Positions 27,643 through 38,077 of a DNA stretch of 64,000 bases are shown here, piece by piece (within the stretch, counting starts at the first letter, position 1; each line of letters opens with the position of its first letter). The notes under the pieces are model-generated. The model saw only the letters and a list, made by a program, of their open reading frames with translations. It did no database searches and was not told where the DNA came from. Position numbers and translations under genes: made by a program. Source of the stretch: Fuerstiella sp. (GTDB lineage: Bacteria > Planctomycetota > Planctomycetia > Planctomycetales > Planctomycetaceae); NCBI GenBank assembly GCA_014238335.1, contig JABABI010000004.1, positions 83,718-147,717 of the forward strand, read 5' to 3'.

Positions 27643-29049
27643 TCACAACAGCAGTTCTTCAATAAGCTTTGCCTCGTACACGTCAGTCAGGCGTTCGTCG
27701 CGGCCGTTATGGTGCCATGTCAGCGATTCGTGATCCATGCCGAGCAGGTTCAGAATCGTGGCGTGCAGGTTGGCGGTCTGAGTTCTGTTTTCGACGGCTC
27801 GGTATCCAAAATCATCTGTGGCTCCATAGTGCTGACCACCCTTGATGCCTCCGCCGGCCATCCACATGCTGAATCCGTACGGATGATGGTCACGTCCAAA
27901 GGGTGTTTTGGCGCTGCGTTGTTCGGCGGCCGGAGTTCTTCCGAATTCCCCCCCCCACAGGACCAGTGTCGAATCCAGCAGCCCTGATCGCTTCAGATCG
28001 GTCATCAGAGCGCCCACGGGCTTGTCTGTGCGCTGGCAGCATTTTTTCGTGCCTTCATTGTTGTTGGTGTGCGTATCCCAGGGCTGTCCGGTCATGAACA
28101 GCGAAACAAACCGCACGCCTCGTTCGATCAGTCGACGAGCCATCAGGCACCGTGTGCCGTATGACTTTGTTGTCGAATCATCCAAACCGTACATTTTCTG
28201 CGTTGCTTCGGTTTCCTGAGACAGATCGAGTGCGTCTGTGGCAGCAAGTTGCATGCGGCCCGCCAGCTCGAACGTGTCAATGCGGGCTTCCAGTTCCAGT
28301 TCACCAGGACGTTCTGCCAGATGACGATCGTTCAGCTGTCGCAACAGCCGTGCGCGGGCGTCTTCGATGGCCCGTGAACGTGGCAGTTTCGGATGCAGAT
28401 TCAGCACGGGGCTGCCCTGTTCGTGAAACACGGTGCCCTGGTAGTGCGGCGGCAGCCAGCCACTGGACCAGTTGCGCAATCCATCGACGGATGGACCACC
28501 GGGATCCGGCAGCGCGACAAATGCCGGCAGGTTGCGATTTTCTGTTCCAAGGCCGTAGGCGGTCCACGCGCCCAGCGTTGGTCGACCTTCGGTGGTCATT
28601 CCCGTCTGAGCCATCCAGATGGCCTGCTCGTGATTTCGATGTTCGCTGAACATCGAACGTATCACCGCAATGTCATCCGCATGCTGTGACACAAACGGTT
28701 GAATTTCAGAGAACTCCAGTCCGCTTTCGCCGCAGCGACGAAACTGAAAAGGAGACCCCATCAGGTTCTTGGTGCGGTTTTCGTCGTCTGCGACTTCGTC
28801 AGGTGGAGCCGTCCCGTCGAAACGATTGAGTAACGGTTTCGGATCCAGCAGGTCTACGTGGCTGGGGCCTCCGTGCATGTACAGCTGTATGACGGCATTG
28901 GCCCGCGGCCGGAAATGTGCGTGGGCCCGCGGTGGCGGCTGGTCAGCACCGACAGCTTCGCTCAGTAATGTCCCCAGCGCCAGTCCGCCAAAGCCGGAAC
29001 CAAAACGCTGCAGGGATTTTCGTCGTGAAATATGTTGAAGTGAATTCAT
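27643..29049 (-). CDS. DUF1501 protein (alkaline-phosphatase-like fold), exported
   Basis: 468 residues. The leader RRKSLQRFGSGFGGLALG is of the twin-arginine kind, so it is probably Tat-exported. Family motifs are QLYMHGGPSHVDLLDPKP near residue 55, RSMFSEHRNHEQA, PLPDPGG-type segments, QPWDTHTNN, WGGEFGRTP and DHHPYGFSMWMAGGGIKGG, then TDDFGYRAVEN and LHATIL near the end. These are the metal-site segments of DUF1501, a sulfatase/phosphatase-like fold of unknown activity. Its start lies three bases from the stop of the PSD1 gene upstream, the standard planctomycete operon pair. Confidence 0.93.
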   Translation of the reverse strand: MNSLQHISRRKSLQRFGSGFGGLALGTLLSEAVGADQPPPRAHAHFRPRANAVIQLYMHGGPSHVDLLDPKPLLNRFDGTAPPDEVADDENRTKNLMGSPFQFRRCGESGLEFSEIQPFVSQHADDIAVIRSMFSEHRNHEQAIWMAQTGMTTEGRPTLGAWTAYGLGTENRNLPAFVALPDPGGPSVDGLRNWSSGWLPPHYQGTVFHEQGSPVLNLHPKLPRSRAIEDARARLLRQLNDRHLAERPGELELEARIDTFELAGRMQLAATDALDLSQETEATQKMYGLDDSTTKSYGTRCLMARRLIERGVRFVSLFMTGQPWDTHTNNNEGTKKCCQRTDKPVGALMTDLKRSGLLDSTLVLWGGEFGRTPAAEQRSAKTPFGRDHHPYGFSMWMAGGGIKGGQHYGATDDFGYRAVENRTQTANLHATILNLLGMDHESLTWHHNGRDERLTDVYEAKLIEELLL

Positions 29050-29052
29050 GTC

Positions 29053-31695
29053 TTAATCCAGGTATACAAATTCATTGCTGCTCATCAGCATATGACACAG
29101 ATCAACCCGAGCTCTATTCTTCGCTGCTGCCAGCGACTCTGGCTTGTCTCGGTCAGCTTCTGCCGTCTCGCTCTGGTATTGTGCTTTCTGGGCCTCAAAG
29201 AATTGTGTCAGCAGATCGTGTTCGTCTTTCGTCGTGGGGCGTGCGAATGCCGTGAGGACGGCTCGCTTGACCGGGTCATCCGACTGTTCAGAAGTCACTC
29301 GTTCCGCAAACGCCGTGGCAGCACGAGTGATCGTGTCACCGTTGAGCAACGCAAGGGCCTGCGTCGAAACCGTAGACATGCTGCGCTGAGTGCAGTTTAC
29401 CGACATGGTCGGCTGGTCAAACACCTGCAGCAGCGTTTCGGGATTCAGTCGTTTGATCTTTACGTAAATGGACCGCCGATTCTGATCCACACCTTCAGGG
29501 ACGATCACTTCTCCGTTCTTTTGCTGTGCCACGGCCAGCGAGACGCCGAACATCTTCGGGTTAAGCGTTCCGGACACTGCCAGAAAAGCGTCCCGCACAG
29601 CTTCGGCTTCCAGTCGCCGCATTGTCTGACGCCACAGCAGCCGATTGTCCGGATCGACTTTTTCACAGGTCGCCCGATGTTCGGTACTCAGTCGGGAACG
29701 TTGTCGCCATGTACTTGATGTCAGAATCAAACGATGCATGTGCTTGACGCTCCAGCCGCTGCGAACAAATTCGCTCGCCAGCCAGTTCAGTAGTTGTGGG
29801 TGCGAAGGGGGTGAACCGGAGACTCCGAAGTCGTCAGGTGTATCGACAATACCCGCGCCGAAATGGTGCATCCAGATTCGGTTCACCATCACGCGCGCCG
29901 TCAGTGGATGATCGGGCTGTGTCAGCCAGCGGGCGAAGGCCAGTCGTCGGCCGCTGGTCTTCGCTTCGGTTGACGGAGCCGCCCATTGAAATTTCTGCGG
30001 TGTCTGCAGCGTTGAGATTACACCGGGTTCCACCAGCGGCCCGGGCGTCAACGCGTCGCCTCGCAACAGGACTGGCGTCGTGACTGCTCCCGGCAGATCG
30101 TACAAGGCACGGACTTCGTCAAACAACCATCGCCGACCATCTTCCTTCGTGACTTTTGCGTTCAGATCAGTTGTCTTTTTCTTGTAATCTGCGTACTCAG
30201 CAAGTGCCGTGTCGAGTTCCTTGGCTTTTGGACGCAGCGTCTTTTGGTATTTCTCGGCCAGAGACATCTGAACTTTCGTGCGAGTTTCCACCTTCGCCGT
30301 AAAAGCAGCTTTGACGTCTTCGCGGATCTGTTCCGGCAGTGTGTTCAGGCGGTCGTTAAACAGTCGAGTGGTGAAAGTCGTCTTCAGCGCAGCGATTTCT
30401 GCTTTCAGTTTCTTCAGATTGGCATCAACTTCGGTATTCTTTTTGGCTGCGTTCTCTTTTTCTTTCTTTGACGCGATCGGCAGCCGCCGGTCCATCTGAG
30501 GTACCCAGTCACCGGGGCGATAGGCCCCCATGAACACAGCCTGCATGCGGTAGTAGTCCACTTGAGGAATGGGATCGAATTTGTGGCTGTGGCACCGAGC
30601 ACATTGCACGGTCAGCCCCATTGTGGACGAACAAACGATCTGCAGCGTGTCGAATAGTGTCGGGTAGAAGTACTGCGAGGCTGCATTTTTGATCGTTTTG
30701 AAGTCCGGACGACTGGGATCGGCCGCCGTTCGCAGAAATCCTGTGGCCACGATACCTTCGACAACATCGTCCGAAAGGCAATCGTCAGATTCAAAGGCCG
30801 CCCAGTAGTCTGTCAATTCGTCGCCGGCAATCTGTTCCTGCAGAAATCGATCGTAAGGTTTGTCGCTGTTGAACGCGCGGATGACATAGTCCCGAAATCG
30901 CCATGCCAGAGGCAGGTCACGATCTTCATAGAGGATACCGGCTGATTCCGTATAGCCGGTCACGTCCAGCCAGTGTCGACCCCAGCGTTCTCCATAATGT
31001 TTACTGGCCAGCAGGTCTTCGACCAGACGTTCGTAATCGCCGGAATCATCATCGTTGATGAATTTATGGACGTCTTCCGGTGACGGCGGCAATCCTGTCA
31101 AATCAAAAGTCGCGCGGCGCAAAAGTGTCAGACGATCTGCCACCGGGGCCAGCGTCAGCTGCTGTTCTTCAAGTTGCTTCAGCACAAATGCATCGATGGG
31201 GTTTTGTACGCGATCCGCCTGCCGCACCTGGGGAACGTCCGGGCGGACGGGTGGATGAAATGACCAGTGCTCAACTGCTGTTACATCGGCCGAACGGTCC
31301 ACGGCGACCGCGTTACTGACACCGCTGGCCCCGTCGTTGATCCACTTGCGGATGAGTCCCTTTTCTTCGGCAGTTACCTTCTGCCCGACAGGGGGCATTT
31401 TTTCGGAACTGATTTTTTCATACAGCAGACTAAATTCTGCCGCCCGAATTCGCAGAGCTGCTCCGGAAGCCCCGCCGCTCAACAGAGACGATGGGCTGGT
31501 CAGGTTCAATCCGGCTTTCGGTTCCACACCCGCATGGCAGCGGATACACTTGGCCCGAAAGATGGGCAGGATGTCTCTGGCAAATGTCAGTTCACGTTTT
31601 TCACCGTCTGCCCGCACTCCGACCGGACACAGTGCGATCACGAACAGCGTCAACGTTGTCGATAATCTCGAATACACGAAACCACGCCTCATCAA
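29053..31695 (-). CDS. PSD1 protein: planctomycete cytochrome C + DUF1549 + DUF1553
   Basis: 880 residues. After a signal peptide, residues about 38-125 are the planctomycete cytochrome C domain with one CIRCH haem motif. DUF1549 (about 160-370) shows [18 protein letters not shown] and [35 protein letters not shown] adds a second CxxCH-type motif. A charged coiled stretch at about 415-520 ([11 protein letters not shown] and following) separates it from DUF1553, which has [20 protein letters not shown] and [14 protein letters not shown]. The family is exported and planctomycete-specific with no proven reaction; links to polysaccharide or sulfated-sugar breakdown are inferred from context. The two ATGs at 31695 and 31692 are equivalent. 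Confidence 0.93.
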   Translation of the reverse strand: MMRRGFVYSRLSTTLTLFVIALCPVGVRADGEKRELTFARDILPIFRAKCIRCHAGVEPKAGLNLTSPSSLLSGGASGAALRIRAAEFSLLYEKISSEKMPPVGQKVTAEEKGLIRKWINDGASGVSNAVAVDRSADVTAVEHWSFHPPVRPDVPQVRQADRVQNPIDAFVLKQLEEQQLTLAPVADRLTLLRRATFDLTGLPPSPEDVHKFINDDDSGDYERLVEDLLASKHYGERWGRHWLDVTGYTESAGILYEDRDLPLAWRFRDYVIRAFNSDKPYDRFLQEQIAGDELTDYWAAFESDDCLSDDVVEGIVATGFLRTAADPSRPDFKTIKNAASQYFYPTLFDTLQIVCSSTMGLTVQCARCHSHKFDPIPQVDYYRMQAVFMGAYRPGDWVPQMDRRLPIASKKEKENAAKKNTEVDANLKKLKAEIAALKTTFTTRLFNDRLNTLPEQIREDVKAAFTAKVETRTKVQMSLAEKYQKTLRPKAKELDTALAEYADYKKKTTDLNAKVTKEDGRRWLFDEVRALYDLPGAVTTPVLLRGDALTPGPLVEPGVISTLQTPQKFQWAAPSTEAKTSGRRLAFARWLTQPDHPLTARVMVNRIWMHHFGAGIVDTPDDFGVSGSPPSHPQLLNWLASEFVRSGWSVKHMHRLILTSSTWRQRSRLSTEHRATCEKVDPDNRLLWRQTMRRLEAEAVRDAFLAVSGTLNPKMFGVSLAVAQQKNGEVIVPEGVDQNRRSIYVKIKRLNPETLLQVFDQPTMSVNCTQRSMSTVSTQALALLNGDTITRAATAFAERVTSEQSDDPVKRAVLTAFARPTTKDEHDLLTQFFEAQKAQYQSETAEADRDKPESLAAAKNRARVDLCHMLMSSNEFVYLD

Positions 31696-31953
31696 ACAAT
31701 TACTGTGGATCGAAACGATACGTCAGGAGAAGTGCGTATGCTACCGAAAGTCACCACCAGATCGCCACTGTATTGCTAGTCAGGGCGGGTTAATGCCAGG
31801 ATCCTTGTTCGTATTGAAAGAACAGGAGCTCATTTTGATGGCGGGACGTGTTTCGCAAATTGTGCGATAGCGACTGGCGTACCGGATTTGGTGACGGTCC
31901 GCAGTTCACATTCCATGCGGGCGCACATGACCTCAGTTTTTGGGGGAGTGAAT

Positions 31954-32160
31954 TCAGCGAGATGGGTTGCCGTCCAGGCACACTTTTCCGTCGGCGCCGA
32001 TGAGATACGTGAACGGCCGGAATGTTACTCCGTACGCTTTGGTGTTACGGCAGTCCGCGTCTCAGAGCATGGGATGTTTGAGATTCCGGGCATCCACCAT
32101 GCCGCGTATAACTTCCAGTGGTCCCCCGATACTCTGATTAACTTCGATGACCACATGGGC
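31954..32160 (-). pseudogene. Thioredoxin-like (redoxin) C-terminal fragment
   Basis: One frame reads VVIEVNQSIGGPLEVIRGM, then VDARNLKHPML, an in-frame TGA, DADCRNTKAYGVTF, RPFTYLIGADGKV and CLDGNPSR, then another TGA. The NTKAYGVTF / FTYLIGADGKV segment is the cis-proline end of a TlpA/peroxiredoxin-type thioredoxin fold. The catalytic CxxC half is missing and two stops interrupt it. The fragment abuts the kinase remnant at about 32156. Confidence 0.65.
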
Positions 32161-32665
32161 TCACCATTGGCGTCCATTATGATGTTGCCATGTTTCAGAT
32201 CGCGATGAATCACGCCGGATTCGTGAGCATGATGCGATGCCGCGCTTTGGCGATTTTGACACACAACGCAGCTGCCTCTTTCGGTCTCAGCAGTTTGTCC
32301 GCTGTCCATTCTCTAAGCGTTACTCCGTCAATGAAATCGCTGACGATGTAAATGGTGTCGTCCTGCTTTGCGACCTCATGGACACTGACGATATTGGAGT
32401 GTCTTAATAATTGTTTGGCCGCCCGAGCATCCAGCAGAAACAGCTCGGTCTCAGCTTCGTCAAGATGAACGTTTCTGGGAATCTTGAGGGCAACGGTTCG
32501 GTCCAGCTTCGTGTCATGGGCTTTCCAGCCGCTGCCAAACGCACCGTGCCGACTCGGTCCAGCAGTTGAAAGTGGCCGATCGTCGGTTCCCCGGTAGAAT
32601 AATGAGTGACCGTTTTTTTGTCCCGACCAGGCTGAAACAGCTGCCACACGACGAACAATTGACTT
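32156..32665 (-). pseudogene. Ser/Thr protein kinase remnant (N-terminal half)
   Basis: The planctomycete Hanks-type kinase opening is recovered across frames. NCSSCGSCFSLVG is the zinc-ribbon lead. TVTHYSTGEPTIGHFQLLDR is the start of the kinase domain. Then comes FGSGWKAHDTKLDRTVALKI with the ATP lysine, and HSNIVSVHEV. After another shift, HHAHESGVIHRDLKHGNIIM holds the catalytic HRDLKxxN loop. At least three frameshifts occur and everything after the catalytic loop is gone, replaced by the redoxin fragment. These kinases normally follow an ECF sigma gene, as here. Confidence 0.85.
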
Positions 32666-32947
32666 TCGCTTCCAGGGATTGTTGCCGTGACACGTCGCGT
32701 TTATCGTGATGCTGATGCCGTAGGGTGTCGGCCAGATTGCAGGTCAGGATTCTTCGCAGCCAGGCGGTTTGCTTTGCATCTGTGTCGCCACGAACTGACC
32801 CTGCTTGGCGTGGGCGTCCAGTAACGTTTGCTGCACAAGGTCCGATGCGTCAACCCTGTTCTGCATGCGAGGACCAAGATGGGCGCGTGCCAGCATGTAC
32901 AGATACGAGCGGAACTGTTCGTGATCGGATTCCGCTGACTGATTCAT
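32666..32947 (-). pseudogene. ECF sigma factor remnant (region 2)
   Basis: MNQSAESDHEQFRSYLYMLA followed by RAHLGPRMQNRVDASDLVQQ and TLLDAHAKQGQF is sigma region 2 of the planctomycete ECF family. A frameshift then hides ILTCNLADTL and KRDVSRQQSLEAKV, the next conserved segment, in another frame. Region 4 (the -35-binding part) is absent and the sequence runs straight into the kinase remnant. An ECF-STK pair, typical of planctomycetes, has collapsed by internal deletion. Confidence 0.8.
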
Positions 32948-32971
32948 CTCGGCCATTTGGCAACAGACCAC

Positions 32972-33724
32972 GGCGGAATCCGGAGTACGTCGATCAGAAT
33001 GGATTGCCGCAAACAGTTCCCGGCGGCCTTATCAAAGAATGCCTATTGTGGGGATGCCGTTACTCTTCCTGGGATCGTCAACTGAGTGGTCCACCCGACG
33101 CTCTACGGGATTGTCGGAACAGGGGAATTCAGTCCGCAATCGGTTCTGAACAATACCGGAGTAGACGCTAGCGCAGACCACCTGAAAGAACGTAAGTAAT
33201 CGTTTTATCGTCCATTCTCCTGTTCGTGACTCAAGTCGAGGGCTACAGGAATGGACAACAGAAGACAGACGGCTTCCCGGAATTTCCAAAGAAATGCGAT
33301 TTCTGCGGAATCTCAGGACAAGAGCCCAGGATGAGATTCATCCTGATGAACATGTGGTGAACGAGCTCTGTCTTCATGTAATGCCGTGTTCCTTCACTGA
33401 AAGGTTGCGGATCTGTGTTTCGAAACGTCTTGTTTGGCCTGTCTGTATTTGGCGCCTGAGCTGCTGGTGTCTCACCGAAGTGTCCCAGATGTCTCGGTGA
33501 CGTTGTTCACTTTTTCTATGTGGATGTGAAGTCCGGATCGTTGCCCTCGACGCCAATTCATTTGTTACAAGTGCAGTATGAAGACGTGCCAGGTTCCGAC
33601 AACCACAGGGCACCAGCGCAGGAAAATGTGAGTTAATGATTCTGTCGGGATCCCCATTAGACCAGCGATTCTCTAGAATCGCGTTATAAATCCACTCACT
33701 AAAAAATCCTTCATGGGATTCATT
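32972..33724. other. 750-base gap, no gene recognised
   Basis: Short open frames exist on both strands, but none shows a family motif, a ribosome site or biased codon use. Given the decayed genes next to it, this may be older gene debris. The right-hand end must hold the sulfatase promoter. Confidence 0.5.
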
Positions 33725-35305
33725 ATGCGAAACTTTGGTGCTGTTTTCTGCGTCCTGTCTTGCGCTGTGACCACAAGCTGCTTTGCTGCTGCAACGAAGC
33801 CGAATATCATTTTCATCATGGCGGACGATCAGGGCTTTGGTGATGTCTCTGCATTGAATCCGGAATCAAAAATTCCAACTCCCAATATTGACCGCATTGC
33901 GAAGGAGGGCATGATCTTTTCTGATGGACATTCTTCTTCGTCGGTCTGTACGCCCACGCGGTACTCGGTTTTGACCGGCCGATACCACTGGCGGACTCAT
34001 CTTCAGAAGGGCGTTCTGGGTGGCTTTTCCAAACCACTGATTTCGTCGGGCCGATTGACGGTCGCGTCACTGTTGAAGCGACATGGTTATGCGACCGCCT
34101 GCATCGGGAAATGGCATCTCGGCTGGGACTGGCCACTGAAGGCCGGCGGTACGGCGAACGATGCCGGCAATTTTTCCGGTGGTTTCAAGGGAGGCTGGGA
34201 CGTCGACTACGCGGGCAAAATTCAGAATGGTCCCTGCGATCTTGGTTTCGATTATTTCTTTGGAATCAGTGCATCGCTGGACATGCCGCCCTACGTTTAC
34301 GTGCGCAATCGAATTCCCACGGAACCGGCGACCGTTGAAAAAGCATTTCAACGCAAGGGGCCCGCCGCTGCAGGTTTCGAAGCCGTGGATGTGTTGCCAA
34401 CGATTACCAAAGAAACCGTTCAGTTCATCAACGACAATGCACAATCGGACAGCCCGTTCTTTGTTTATTTCCCATTGAACGCGCCGCACACGCCAATCGT
34501 GCCAACAGGTGAATGGGAGGGAAAGAGCGGAATCAACAAGTACGGCGACTTCACGATGCAGGTCGACTGGACAGTGGGGCAGGTGCTCAAAGCCATTGAC
34601 GACAACGGGATCGCGGAAAACACGTTGGTCATTTTCACGACCGACAACGGCTGCTCACCCGCCGCGAAAATACCGGAACTCGAAGCGGCCGGCCACGACC
34701 AGAATTACATCTACCGTGGTCACAAGGCGGACATTTTTGAAGGAGGACATCGGGTGCCCTTTGTGGCTCGCTGGCCCAACAGAGTCAAAGCCGGTTCGAG
34801 AACGAACCAACTGGTTGGACAACTTGACTTACTGGCAACTGCGGCACAGATCGTTGGAGCGAAGGTCGATGAAGACGGCGGTGGGGACAGCGTGTCGTTC
34901 CTGCCAGTGCTGTTGGGGGAAGCGACGGAGTCAGGCAGCAGCGGTCGCGCCCCAGGGCTGCGCACGTCGATTGTTTCGCAGTCCATTGGCGGCCAGTTCG
35001 CGGTCCGCGATGGCGATTGGAAACTCTGCCTGTGCCCTGGTTCCGGCGGTTGGAGCGATCCTCGGCCAGGACGACTGGATATGTCAAAGATGCCGCCGAT
35101 TCAACTGTTCAACCTGGCGGATGATCCCGGCGAAACGAACAACCTGCAGGCTGATCAACCGGATCGAGTCGCAAAAATGAAAGACATGCTGAGCCAGGTC
35201 ATCAGCAACGGTCGATCAACGCCGGGTCCGCGTTTGCAAAACGATGTCGAGATCGTAATGATCAAACCGGTCACGAAACCACGGGCTAGACCTAAGAAGA
35301 AATAG
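33725..35305 (+). CDS. Secreted sulfatase (S1 family)
   Basis: 526 residues. The signal peptide ends near the Ala-rich TSCFAAA. The N-terminal metal segment is NIIFIMADDQGFGD. The formylglycine motif CTPTR (SSVCTPTRYSVLTGRY) is near residue 78, so the enzyme needs maturation by a formylglycine-generating enzyme or anSME. GYATACIGKWHLG, PFFVYFPLNAPHTP and VIFTTDNGC supply the other active-site residues. It hydrolyses sulfate esters, probably on algal polysaccharides or sulfated sugars; substrate unknown. ATG 33725 sits directly before the signal peptide, while ATG 33713 would add four residues. Confidence 0.94.
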   Translation: MRNFGAVFCVLSCAVTTSCFAAATKPNIIFIMADDQGFGDVSALNPESKIPTPNIDRIAKEGMIFSDGHSSSSVCTPTRYSVLTGRYHWRTHLQKGVLGGFSKPLISSGRLTVASLLKRHGYATACIGKWHLGWDWPLKAGGTANDAGNFSGGFKGGWDVDYAGKIQNGPCDLGFDYFFGISASLDMPPYVYVRNRIPTEPATVEKAFQRKGPAAAGFEAVDVLPTITKETVQFINDNAQSDSPFFVYFPLNAPHTPIVPTGEWEGKSGINKYGDFTMQVDWTVGQVLKAIDDNGIAENTLVIFTTDNGCSPAAKIPELEAAGHDQNYIYRGHKADIFEGGHRVPFVARWPNRVKAGSRTNQLVGQLDLLATAAQIVGAKVDEDGGGDSVSFLPVLLGEATESGSSGRAPGLRTSIVSQSIGGQFAVRDGDWKLCLCPGSGGWSDPRPGRLDMSKMPPIQLFNLADDPGETNNLQADQPDRVAKMKDMLSQVISNGRSTPGPRLQNDVEIVMIKPVTKPRARPKKK

Positions 35306-35907
35306 TGGTGTACGCTTCCTGTGTTCACTGTGTGGGCTGGACAATTGTTTCCGCCACAGCAATGGGGTGACAATCAGCCCAATACGCTGTCCGTGGCAGT
35401 CTTTGTTGTTGCTGGTGCATGTTTTAAAGTGGTCTTCGTACTGCCGGTCGCGGGAGTCAATGTTCGGATTTATCACTCAATGTGTTGTGAGGCTGTTGAG
35501 TTGACTGCGATTCGCCGCGAAGCGGTGTCAGCACTTAGCCCCCAGTCTTACAGCGTGTTAATTTAATGGGTTTCGGTAGCCCAACGCGTGAGCGAGGCGA
35601 CAAATCACCCGTGTTTTCACGCGAAATTTCTCGCTGACGTTTCGGGTTTTGATTAAATCAACAGGCCGGTTAGCTGGGGGAACACGAGTCGCCAACGCGA
35701 GAAAAGCATCGACGAGGCGACAGCAACCCAGTTGTCGACACGGTTGCTGCCGCCGTTTCACGGCCTTGGTGCGTTACAACGCTTGTCTGCGGGCTGACGC
35801 CGACAGCTATGTGCCACACTTGTGGATGAATGTACAAACTTCCGCCACGGCATACTGTTTTGACAACGTCGTGTTACATGCGCTGGCACCTTCCGGCGAT
35901 GATGTCA
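35306..35907. other. 600-base gap with planctomycete-type dispersed repeat
   Basis: No gene seen. Around 35568-35740, two related stretches occur: CCCAACGCGTGAGCGAGGCG at about 35581 and a diverged copy with GCCAACGCGAG...GACGAGGCGACA at about 35691-35722. The same style of GCGTGAGCGAGG sequence is scattered through many planctomycete intergenic regions. The sulfatase and the oxidoreductase converge on this gap. Confidence 0.5.
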
Positions 35908-37212
35908 TTAGATATTCGGAAGCTGCCACGGATCACGGCGTTCGTAGTCCATCCACGAGTTAGCCTCTTTGTCATCGCCGAACGTCCAGTTTTTCGGATC
36001 CCACTTGAGGCTGCGGCCATGCCAATAGGCCAGATTGCCCAAGTGGCACACGGTCGCGCTGCGAGCACCGATTTCCACGTCCGCCACTGGGCGACTACGG
36101 TCTCGAATGGCATTCAGCCAATCACGGTGGTGTCCCGGTGAGTTGTAGAGATGGACTTCCTTTTCGCCGAGTGGTTCTTTGGTGGCGTCTGCCGGATCGG
36201 AACTCAGGTGACCACGGTCGATACGCAGAGTTCCATTCGTGCCATGAAAGGTGATGCCACTGGGACCACCGTGAAACATTTCAACGCCGTTCTCGTAGAT
36301 GTACTGCACTCCCGTTCCAGTAGATGGATCGGCAGGTGGATTGATTTCCACAGGTCCGGATTCGTCCATTCCCAAAGCCCACTGAGCGATGTCATAGTGG
36401 TGAGCTCCGATATCCGTCTGGCCGCCGCCGGAATACTCGCGATATTGTCGCCACTGTCCCCACGGTTTTGAGATTCCTCCCCGCGCACTTAACGCCGAGT
36501 TGTAGGGGCGCTGTGCCGCAGGGCCCAGCCACATGTCCCAGTCCAGTCCCGGTTCCAATTTTTCTTCCGGCAGGTCACACCACTTGCTGGGACCGCCTAC
36601 GCCAACCGTCACCTTCTGAATCTTTCCGATGCGCCCGCTGCGAACAAACTCGCACGCCTTGCGAAACGGTCCGAACACACTGCTGCGTTGCTGGCTGCCC
36701 GTTTGCAGAACACGACCGTGTTTACGAACCGCATTGATGCAACGTTTGGCTTCCAAAATGGTGAGAGTCAGAGGTTTTTCGCAGTACACGTCCTTGCCAG
36801 CCTGACACGCCTCAATGATGGGGATCGCATGCCAGTGATCCGGAGCCGCAATCAGCACGGCGTCGATGTCGTCACGTTCAATGATTTTCCGAAAATGGTT
36901 GTACGCGTCACAGCCCATGTTGTCGGTCTTTGCCCCGTACTTTTCTGAAACTCGCTTCCTGGCAATTTCCCGTCGGGTTGTGTCCACATCGCATACTGCG
37001 GTGATCTGCACGTCGTCAAAGGCAAGCAGCGTATTCATGTGATAGCCGCTGCACATTTTGCCGGTGCCGATCAGGCCGACCGAAAGCCGTTCGCTGGCGG
37101 CGGATCGTCCCGGTGCGCGCCCGAGCGCCGTCGCCGGAATGATCATAGGCGCAGCAAGGGAAGTCGATGACTTCAGGAAGGAACGGCGGGAAGTTTGTTT
37201 GCTGTGAGTCAT
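35908..37212 (-). CDS. Tat-exported Gfo/Idh/MocA-family oxidoreductase
   Basis: 434 residues. A twin-arginine signal (SRRSFLKSSTSL) starts it. The Rossmann motif is VGLIGTGKMCSGYH near residue 45. [11 protein letters not shown] carries the family lysine near residue 145, followed by TGSQQRSS, LDWDMWLGPA and GGGQTDIGAHHYDIAQWA, whose histidines are the conserved C-terminal site in this group. Substrate unknown; relatives act on glycosides and cyclitols. It lies between a sulfatase and a PSD1 operon, fitting a polysaccharide-use neighbourhood, though it is transcribed alone. Confidence 0.92.
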   Translation of the reverse strand: MTHSKQTSRRSFLKSSTSLAAPMIIPATALGRAPGRSAASERLSVGLIGTGKMCSGYHMNTLLAFDDVQITAVCDVDTTRREIARKRVSEKYGAKTDNMGCDAYNHFRKIIERDDIDAVLIAAPDHWHAIPIIEACQAGKDVYCEKPLTLTILEAKRCINAVRKHGRVLQTGSQQRSSVFGPFRKACEFVRSGRIGKIQKVTVGVGGPSKWCDLPEEKLEPGLDWDMWLGPAAQRPYNSALSARGGISKPWGQWRQYREYSGGGQTDIGAHHYDIAQWALGMDESGPVEINPPADPSTGTGVQYIYENGVEMFHGGPSGITFHGTNGTLRIDRGHLSSDPADATKEPLGEKEVHLYNSPGHHRDWLNAIRDRSRPVADVEIGARSATVCHLGNLAYWHGRSLKWDPKNWTFGDDKEANSWMDYERRDPWQLPNI

Positions 37213-37609
37213 ATTGAAAGCTCTGACTGACGGATTACAAATTCAGGCATGTGAGTCTGTGAACGCGAATGGCGGTGCTGTCGCATTTATTGCTGATGAA
37301 GCAGTATCGTATGGATGCGCACGATCGGCAACCCGGCCGCTCAAACTGACGTGGCTCTTGCGGCGCCAAACGTGGAAAACTCGCAGGCTGCGGCAAGCTG
37401 AGGAGCGTCTTTCACTAAGATACGAAGTTCATAGGCCGTTTCTTTGTGCCTTCGTGTTCTTGTGAGAGACGATTGCGACAGACAGTTACCCCGCCAGTCC
37501 TCCAACGTCATCCACCGACCGCATTCTGCTTTTTTTGGCCTGGCAAGGGGTGTACAGGAATTGCGTATCACAGTTAACCACATCATCAGTACAGGTACAG
37601 AGCAGCGAA
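37213..37609. other. 400-base gap, nothing certain
   Basis: No gene or clear RNA. A stretch at about 37410-37470 (CATAGGCCGTTTCTTTGTGC then CTTCGTGTTCTTGTG) has the look of a short dispersed repeat. Promoters of the oxidoreductase must lie near the left edge. Confidence 0.4.
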
Positions 37610-38023
37610 ATGACAGACGGAGCCGCCGCAAAGATCGGCGTTGGCATTGAAAAAGTGATTACAGAAGAGCGTGACATTGCCGGCACGATCGCCGGGTTCG
37701 ACGTCAAGTGTCCGGTCGACCTGCTGGTTCTGGCCATTGATGGACGAAGTGCTTATCCCGTCGATCATACTCCGAGCAGCGACTCCGCCATCGAACGAGG
37801 ACTGCGTGCCATCGCGGCCTTTGGACATAAAAAATCGCGGCTGCCGTTATTGCATATCGGGTCCGAGTCACAGTTCCCGGACGTTAAAGTTCCGGACGGG
37901 CCGTGGCAGGTCACTCGCACGGTTCAACAGGGAAGTCCCGTAACAGAAATCCTTGACGCGGCTGAAGAGATTTCTGTTAATCTGTTCATCATCGTGGCTT
38001 CCACGATGTCTCTTGCAATCTGA
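37610..38023 (+). pseudogene. Truncated universal-stress-protein-like fragment
   Basis: 137 residues from ATG 37610. CPVDLLVLAIDGR near residue 38 and YPVDHTP after it, then RLPLLHIGSE, FPDVKVP, PWQVTRTVQQGSPVTEIL and DAAEEISVNLFIIV, follow the order of planctomycete UspA-type proteins. The reading frame breaks before the GHxGFLDALRG-type nucleotide loop and the final strand. The N-terminal domain is also missing its start. It is therefore probably the central part of a broken tandem Usp gene. It could still be expressed, which keeps confidence moderate. The next gene begins 54 bases after its stop. Confidence 0.55.
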
Positions 38024-38077
38024 GATCAGTCGCTTTTGCAGCTGTACCGTCGGGCGTTCCTGGGTACGATCCATCTG

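Noticed and set aside
33032..33289. An 85-residue minus-strand frame in the gap before the sulfatase
   Set aside because: No family resemblance, no ribosome site, and surrounded by gene debris.
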